DNA of 64,000 nucleotides from Triangularia verruculosa (Eukaryota > Ascomycota > Sordariomycetes > Sordariales > Podosporaceae), in contig MU863900.1 in NCBI GenBank assembly GCA_033296885.1, forward strand, positions 124,001 through 188,000. The letters are read 5' to 3'. The notes under the pieces were generated by a model that saw nothing but the letters and a program-made list of their open reading frames with translations, did no database searches and was not told the origin of the DNA. Below, piece by piece: positions 58,407 through 64,000 of the stretch (position 1 is the first letter of the stretch; each line of letters begins with the position of its first letter). A program made the translations under genes and the position numbers.

Positions 58407-60223
58407 TCAGCCCTGTTTAATTCTTCCCAAGCCAAGCACACACCAATATGCCAGCTCCCTCTTCTCTTTTTGGTCCTTGTCGCGACCAGGGCCAGAGGTG
58501 GCATCGTCCCCTCCATTCTCCACCTCCCACTCGATCCGCACAAACATGGGAATCTCCAACACATCCTCATCCTCCTTCAGGACATCCTGGCCCGCTTCCA
58601 GCTTTAGCGAGGCAGGAACAACCTCAACGACGATACTAACCCAGTTCCGGCCCCGCTCCCAAATCTTGCCCACCTCGACTTGAAACTGACTCTCGGTCCC
58701 GGCCCGGCGTCGGCTCCTACTCGACGACTCGCGGTCGTTATCCTTAAGTGCCTCGTCCCAGACGTCGGTGTTGGCGTCAATGTCAAACTGCGGGCAGAGG
58801 ACCGTCACCTTACTGGGGAACCTGCCCGGAGTCGTGGCCGGAGCGCCGAGAGTCACTTTGAGAGATTCGAAGATCGGGTTCTTAAACGTCAGGAGGAAGT
58901 GGACTGGTTTGAGTGGGTCGAGGAGATCGCCCAAGATGGCCGGGGCAGCGGGCCCATTAGGCCCGGGGAGGTTGAGGCGGCGGATGGAGATGCTGGGAAT
59001 ATAGCTACCTGCCACCAGACGAATCCTGAAGCGCGTGGTCTGGACTTTGGCTTCTGGTTTAGAGATGATATGCCGGCAGACGGGGCAGCGCTTGGAACGC
59101 TTTGTGCGAAGGAGGTACGGGACTGGCCGTAGCGAAGAGTTGAACCGGGAAGCGCCGTGGAGATGAGGTTCTCCAAGGTTGGGCGGTTGCGAGCAAATTT
59201 GAGTACTCGATGCCGTATCAAGAAAATCCGACTGGTGAAGCCGAGTGATCAAAGACGATTCGTTGAGGTTTGACTCCAAAAGACCCTCGTCGGCTGCCAG
59301 GGCTTCCCGCATGGCGCCGAGTTTGGACTTAGCTCTCGGGTCATGCAGTTTCCCTCCTGTGTAGAGGTTCATGATGCGTGACAAGGACGACGGCGACGAG
59401 AAGCCCAAGTCTCCAAGAGACGAGAAACCATTGTCTGCTGCGCTTGGATCGGCAAGCTGGCTGTTGCAGAACAGCTTGAGATTCGCAAACTGCGTTTCCA
59501 AATCCACGTCCTGCCCTCCGGAAGACTCGTTTGCCGCCACCGCCGCCGCCGCCGCTACCGCTGCCTCTCCTCCACGATGGGACAACTCCTTACGCCGTTC
59601 CTTACGTTCCTTAGCCGTGAGTCTGGAAGCGCCCCCATTGCGGAGTTTGGCAAGCTGAGCATGAATACCATTCGGTTTGTCGAACTGGATGCCAATCTCT
59701 GTCGAGCTCCAGTTGCAATAGGAGCAAATAAGGGAGTATGTCGAGTGTGGCGTCGCGGCGTGGTCAGGGCTAAGGAGGGTTGAGCTCGGGGGCGGCGTCT
59801 CTATGCTTGTCACGGAAAGCGGCCCAATGCATATTGGGCACTGGAAACAACTGCGAGTGCATCTGAAAGCTCCGTCTTGTCAGCAGCCAGCAACGAGATA
59901 GAAATCAGCCAGGGCGAACGAACGGACCTATTGCCCTCGCTCTTAAGATTGCTGCTCGGCACTTCAAACAGACAACTGGGACAGTAGTAGGTCGCAATCT
60001 CCTCAGCTATACAGCGGGGGCATCGGATCTGATGGCAGTCTTCGCAGTAGAGGAGGTATTCGAGGGGGTAGAGACTGAAGTTGGCTCGTGGGGCACGGGG
60101 GTCGAAGGTGTTATCTTCGTCGCCGTCGGCGCTTGTTGGAGATGTTAGATCCGTGGGCCGCCCAAGCGATGCCGAGTCGGAACAAGGACATTGGATGTAT
60201 GTGTATGGATTCAAGGGGGCCAT
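58407..60223 (-). CDS. ro-2: Dynactin subunit p62 (DCTN4/RO-2 family)
   Basis: Pointed-end subunit of dynactin, the dynein cofactor for microtubule-based transport and nuclear migration in hyphae. Exons 60223-59928 and 59862-58407 (65-nt intron) give 583 residues. The N-terminal Cys-rich zinc-binding region is well conserved: YIQCPC, LLYCEDCHQIRCPRC, TYYCPSCLFEVP, then, across the intron, CTRSCFQCPIC and LICSYCNW. Later CPVCRHIISKPEAK and FRIRLVAGSYIPSI mark the central p62 domain. A poly-Ala insert (about residues 215-225) and the acidic disordered parts are species features. Symbol follows the Neurospora ropy-2 homologue. Confidence 0.93.
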
Positions 60224-61222
60224 GACGCCTCTACACCTCGACACTATCTGGAAGAAAACCTATGATAAGTATTGTTGGGTGTTTTTCGTTGGGCTATGGA
60301 CGGGCAAACACCATGGAAGTCTCCCCGCACCCGCTGCAGCCAGAAGTTTAATTGTCAACTCGACTTTCAAAAAATGGGAGCTTGACGCGCTGGACAGCAG
60401 AGGACGCGACGGTTGGTTGCCCGCAGCACACACAACCCTAACCCTGATCACTGCCACAACCTCCAATAATCATTTGACAACCTCATGCTTTCGTTCAGCT
60501 TGTTATTTCTTCCACGCCTCAGTCAACGAATCGCGATTTTGAAGCTTTGGTCTCATTTCACGATGGAATTCCAAACTCACCACACTGGCTTTCCCCCCTA
60601 TAACAACGGGTAGTATGCTGAATTTGCGCGTGGTCGCCGTAACTTGCGTCTCTTCTGAAGCTAGTAACGGGCGATGATGAGACGCACACACAACGTCTGA
60701 ACTCTACAGGCATGAGCTGGATCGTGAGCCAGAAACGGCATCCAGCGGTCTGTTTGGAATTTTCCTGCCCCGATTCTCTCTTAGCCGTTTACGTGCCTGC
60801 TGACGGTCAAGAGCACCCCCAGTCTGGCTCCTCACCGCCTTCTCTCTATCAAGAACGACGCCGGATCTGAAGGTTGGCTTGGGATAGCAGCGAATCGTGG
60901 CGGCATGCATGTGCCCCTATCATTTTATACCTTTCCAGTCGGGCCGTGAAAAGATTGGGACAAGCTCTGCAGCACACTCATGACGACTATGCTTATCTCA
61001 TGAAGCTATTCCACAGTGGCGTCCTCGTAGACGACACGACCCAGAACAGCGACAGTCGTTTTCTGGAAATATATTTCCCGCTCTTTGCTTTGTTCCCCTT
61101 GCCGGCAAGGCCATACTGGGATTCCTCCTGGCGTTGGGTCGTGTTCAGTATTCTTGGTTGACCACGGAGCTGGCGTCCGTCGAGCCAACTTTAATCTTGG
61201 TCGTCCGTCCTTTGGGGCACCA
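60224..61222. promoter_or_regulatory. Divergent upstream region
   Basis: This 1-kb gap lies between the starts of dynactin p62 (minus) and the DUF8004-like gene (plus). Short ORFs only; an upstream exon of the latter cannot be excluded. Confidence 0.45.
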
Positions 61223-64000
61223 ATGAGCCATGCACGTCCGGCATCCCGCGGTTCTGCCATCATATCGCCGAGAGAGCCTTGGTGCCGCCATCGTCAATCT
61301 CAACAAACATCAGCTTCGGCTGTGGAAGTGCAGCTTCGCAGGGCAAGGCTGCCTTTGGCAGTTGTATTCCACACTTGTCCCCCGAGCTCCCGTGGTCCAG
61401 AGGACCTAACGGGCCCCAGGAACCTCAAGGGCTTATGGAGCGCCCATCGACCCCAATATCAAGCCTCAAGCGATGGGGTGGCGATGTCAAGGGCTACACG
61501 GCTTGGGACAGTCTGAGAAGGGTATTTCCCACGAGTATCGAGTCTTCTTCGAGAGCAGCCCGACTAACCACATTTCAGGACCCGGAGCTATGGTCCAGGG
61601 ATGGAAACTGCCTTGTTCATCTGTATGAGAAAGGTGCCTCACGACGAGGGCCGTCATTCAAGGTCAATCTCGATGTGCTTTTTGCAGCAAAATGTCACCC
61701 TTTGGTTGCGAGATATGCCGTGAGAGGCACACCGGACTGGACATCGTCCGATGCCGAAGAAGCATTGGTGAGTGAACTCATGGGTGAGGCATGCTCAGGC
61801 GAAAAAAATGAATTATACATCCCCGTCCCGGCGTCTGTCAACAAAACGGATACACGGAGTCACCAAATAACCATCCGCAATCTTTTTGCTTGGGTATTCC
61901 GCAAGCCAGTTGTGGGTGAGCATCTAGGTTCGGCGCTTATTGGCCTGCTGAACAGCCTGACAGAGCATCGTGGCCCTGATGAGGACAACATGGATAGCGT
62001 ACTGGGCTATATGGATGAGCTCCAGTATCTAGACATGTCGAATCGTCCATATCACGCCCTTGCTTTGGCACACTTCGCTGAACATTTCCGCCTAAAAGAT
62101 CTCTACACCGATGCCCTGTGTCACTGTGTGGGTATGTATGAGCAATTGTACAACATCCCGGAGTTCCAAGTGAGTCTCGAAGCGAATTGGCTGATCAAAT
62201 TATGCTCTTCTGACATGGGGTGGGTGGCTTCAGATTATCACCTCACCGACACGCAAACTGATAAGACAAGTCAAGACCAAGATGGACACACACCTGGGCA
62301 AAGCAGGCCAGCTTCTCCGAGACTTTCTCGACAGTGACTTTCCAGAGGGCCAGCTGAAGCTGACACCAGGCGAGCGCTCGCATCTGAAACACTTTCGAGC
62401 ATTTCTTACCGCCTACTTCACCAAACGGTTGGGACGATATCCACCAGCATCCATCGGGGCACCACATCTTGTATTTGAACGAGATGTTTATGTTACGATG
62501 CACCGGGATTTTGATGCCTTGTATCAGCACCTTGCGGATACCACCCTCAGCGTCACTAGCATGCCAACCTTGACCCATCTCAAGATTGGCGGCACAGTTC
62601 TACAAATTATCCACGGATTCGACGAGCGTAACAAATTCACGCCCCTGGACCATCCTTTACCGCTTATTCCAGAAATCGTCCCAAAGCCGGCAACACGCAA
62701 GATATCGTGGCTCAGCAGAAGCGACAAGCTGAAGCCAAACCAAACCTTGGTTGAGCATGCGTCGTTGATCAAGGCCACCAACAAGCAGAAAGCGCTGATG
62801 TCCAATCCTCTGGTCATTGCTTACCGGAAGCTTGAGGAGGATGCCGTCTTCTTCCCGCCAAAAGCAGATCGGAACGAAAAGCTGACACATGCAGACACCC
62901 GCAAGGCTAGATGGGTTCTCATTTACTGCATCGGCCAGCTACTACGAAGCTGCAAATATTTCCCGCCGACGTGCGGCAATGTGGAGGGCGTCAAATACAA
63001 CGTGGCTATAGACATCAGCACCATCATCCATCCCTGGGGCGACGAGCCCGAGTCACCCTCTCCTCCTGCCCTGGCTTGTCCAACATCAAAACGATCCAAC
63101 ACCCTGACGGAAAGGCCGTCGTCCCCCATACTTGGAGCAAGAATCTTGCCGGAGCCCAAGCTCTCGGTCCCGCCTTCCTATGACAGTCTCCTGACCATGT
63201 CGTCCTCCAATTACACACCCGTCACCCTTCGATCCCCCGTTGGGTCTCTTTCAGCTCGAAAACGGCATCATTTTCGCGTCTCTTCCTCATTCTCCAAGGC
63301 AACGCCTCTCCGAACTTCGTCTGGTTCAAGTCAGATGTACCACCACCCCAATATTCCCATGCGAGTTGGCAGCACGCGTCGTGGAAGCTTCCGCCGCCCC
63401 TCGTGTCACACGTTTGGGCCGATTGACAAATACTCGGTCGAGGACCTCAAGCCATTACCCCTTAGTCTGTCAGCTCGTGGCCCGCCTACGACCCCCAGTT
63501 ATTCGTCATCAACCGACGATTCAACTGCGATGGGCAACGACACAGGCAGCAGCAGGAGCAGCAGCAACCGAAGTAGCAGCGGCAGCAGTGGTGGCGACAG
63601 CATTGGTGGAAACAGCAGCAAAATCTCGAATGCATCCACCGAATTGACAACACCAGATAATATCAAAGCTACCGGCCTGTCAGTTACTTCGGCGCCGGAC
63701 ATACTCTCCGGACTGGCTGGGCTGCGGCCTCCGCCTCCGCCACCACAGTCAGCCCTACCCCCTTTACCCCTTCCCTGGCCACCGCACCAGGGACAACTCC
63801 ACGGCGGTAGACGGAGCAAGGTCTCGCTGACCGGCGTGCCTACCACATACGGGCAAAGAGACGGAGGATTCAACGACCTGGAGGCAAGCATGCAAAAGAT
63901 GGTGTCAAGCTACTCGATGTGTACACTTTCCAGCAGTGTGTACTCGGATGATGTGCAGCCACCGCACGGTTCCAATCCAATGCCAGGCCCGCCGCCGCTG
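61223..64000 (+). CDS. DUF8004-like conserved fungal protein (3' partial)
   Basis: Exons 61223-61363, 61420-61521, 61579-62169 and 62234 to the window end; 867 codons seen, no stop reached. The first intron (56 nt, CTAAC branch) is needed to bring the ATG at 61223 into frame. The second (57 nt) is stopless and a multiple of three, but removing it restores the family-like WDSLRRDPELW..GNCLVHLYEKG. The conserved core runs to about residue 550 (FKVNLDVLFAAKCHPLVARY; YLDMSNRPYHALALAHFAEHF; WVLIYCIGQLLRSCKY). After it comes a long Ser/Pro/Arg-rich disordered part with poly-Ser and a proline stretch (PPPPPP). The family is fungal and of unknown function; the DUF number is from memory. Confidence 0.8.

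Overview
The window comes from a nuclear chromosome of a filamentous ascomycete, most likely a Sordariomycete near the Sordariales. Introns are short (about 50-100 nt) with GT..AG ends and CTAAC/CTGAC branch points. Intergenic DNA carries scattered AGGT/ACCT motifs. A single dispersed 5S rRNA gene resembles the Neurospora type, and typical fungal families are present (RNA-silencing RdRP, twinfilin, Zn2Cys6 regulator, dynactin p62, DUF7704-type membrane protein). Exon structures were built by hand from splice sites and reading-frame phase, so joins are stated in each entry.

Left third (1-24.7 kb): the 3' part of an RNA-dependent RNA polymerase (runs off the left edge); a secreted GMC oxidoreductase; an intron-containing tRNA-Pro; two orphan proteins; a stand-alone RNase H1-type hybrid-binding domain protein; a Cys-rich single-pass membrane protein; tRNA pseudouridine synthase Pus1; an unknown nuclear-looking protein; Mediator subunit 22; a HET-related membrane protein whose frame is broken once; a CorA-like transporter; and a SnoaL-like protein.

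Middle (25-45 kb): a kelch-repeat membrane protein with three frame breaks, next to a Ser/Thr-rich secreted protein. Then comes a block bounded by an inverted duplication of tRNA-Asp plus flank (30.1 and 34.3 kb). It encloses a 2OG-Fe(II) oxygenase, a 5S rRNA gene and a decayed AAA+ ATPase. To its right lie a protein-kinase-like gene, twinfilin, a Zn2Cys6 transcription factor with a GC-AG intron, a membrane-anchored aspartic-protease-like protein that has lost a catalytic Asp, and a small conserved membrane protein.

Right third (45-64 kb): a calpain with a long charged tail, a 3.6-kb stretch without recognisable genes, a class I glutamine amidotransferase, ribosomal protein eS7 divergent from a DUF7704-type protein, a zinc alcohol dehydrogenase, dynactin p62, and the 5' part of a DUF8004-like protein that runs off the right edge.

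The genes are mostly unrelated housekeeping or solo functions; I see no biosynthetic cluster, CRISPR, or intact transposon. The most unusual items are the stand-alone hybrid-binding-domain gene, the pseudo-aspartic protease, the tRNA-Asp inverted duplication around an AAA pseudogene, and the frame-broken kelch and HET-like genes.
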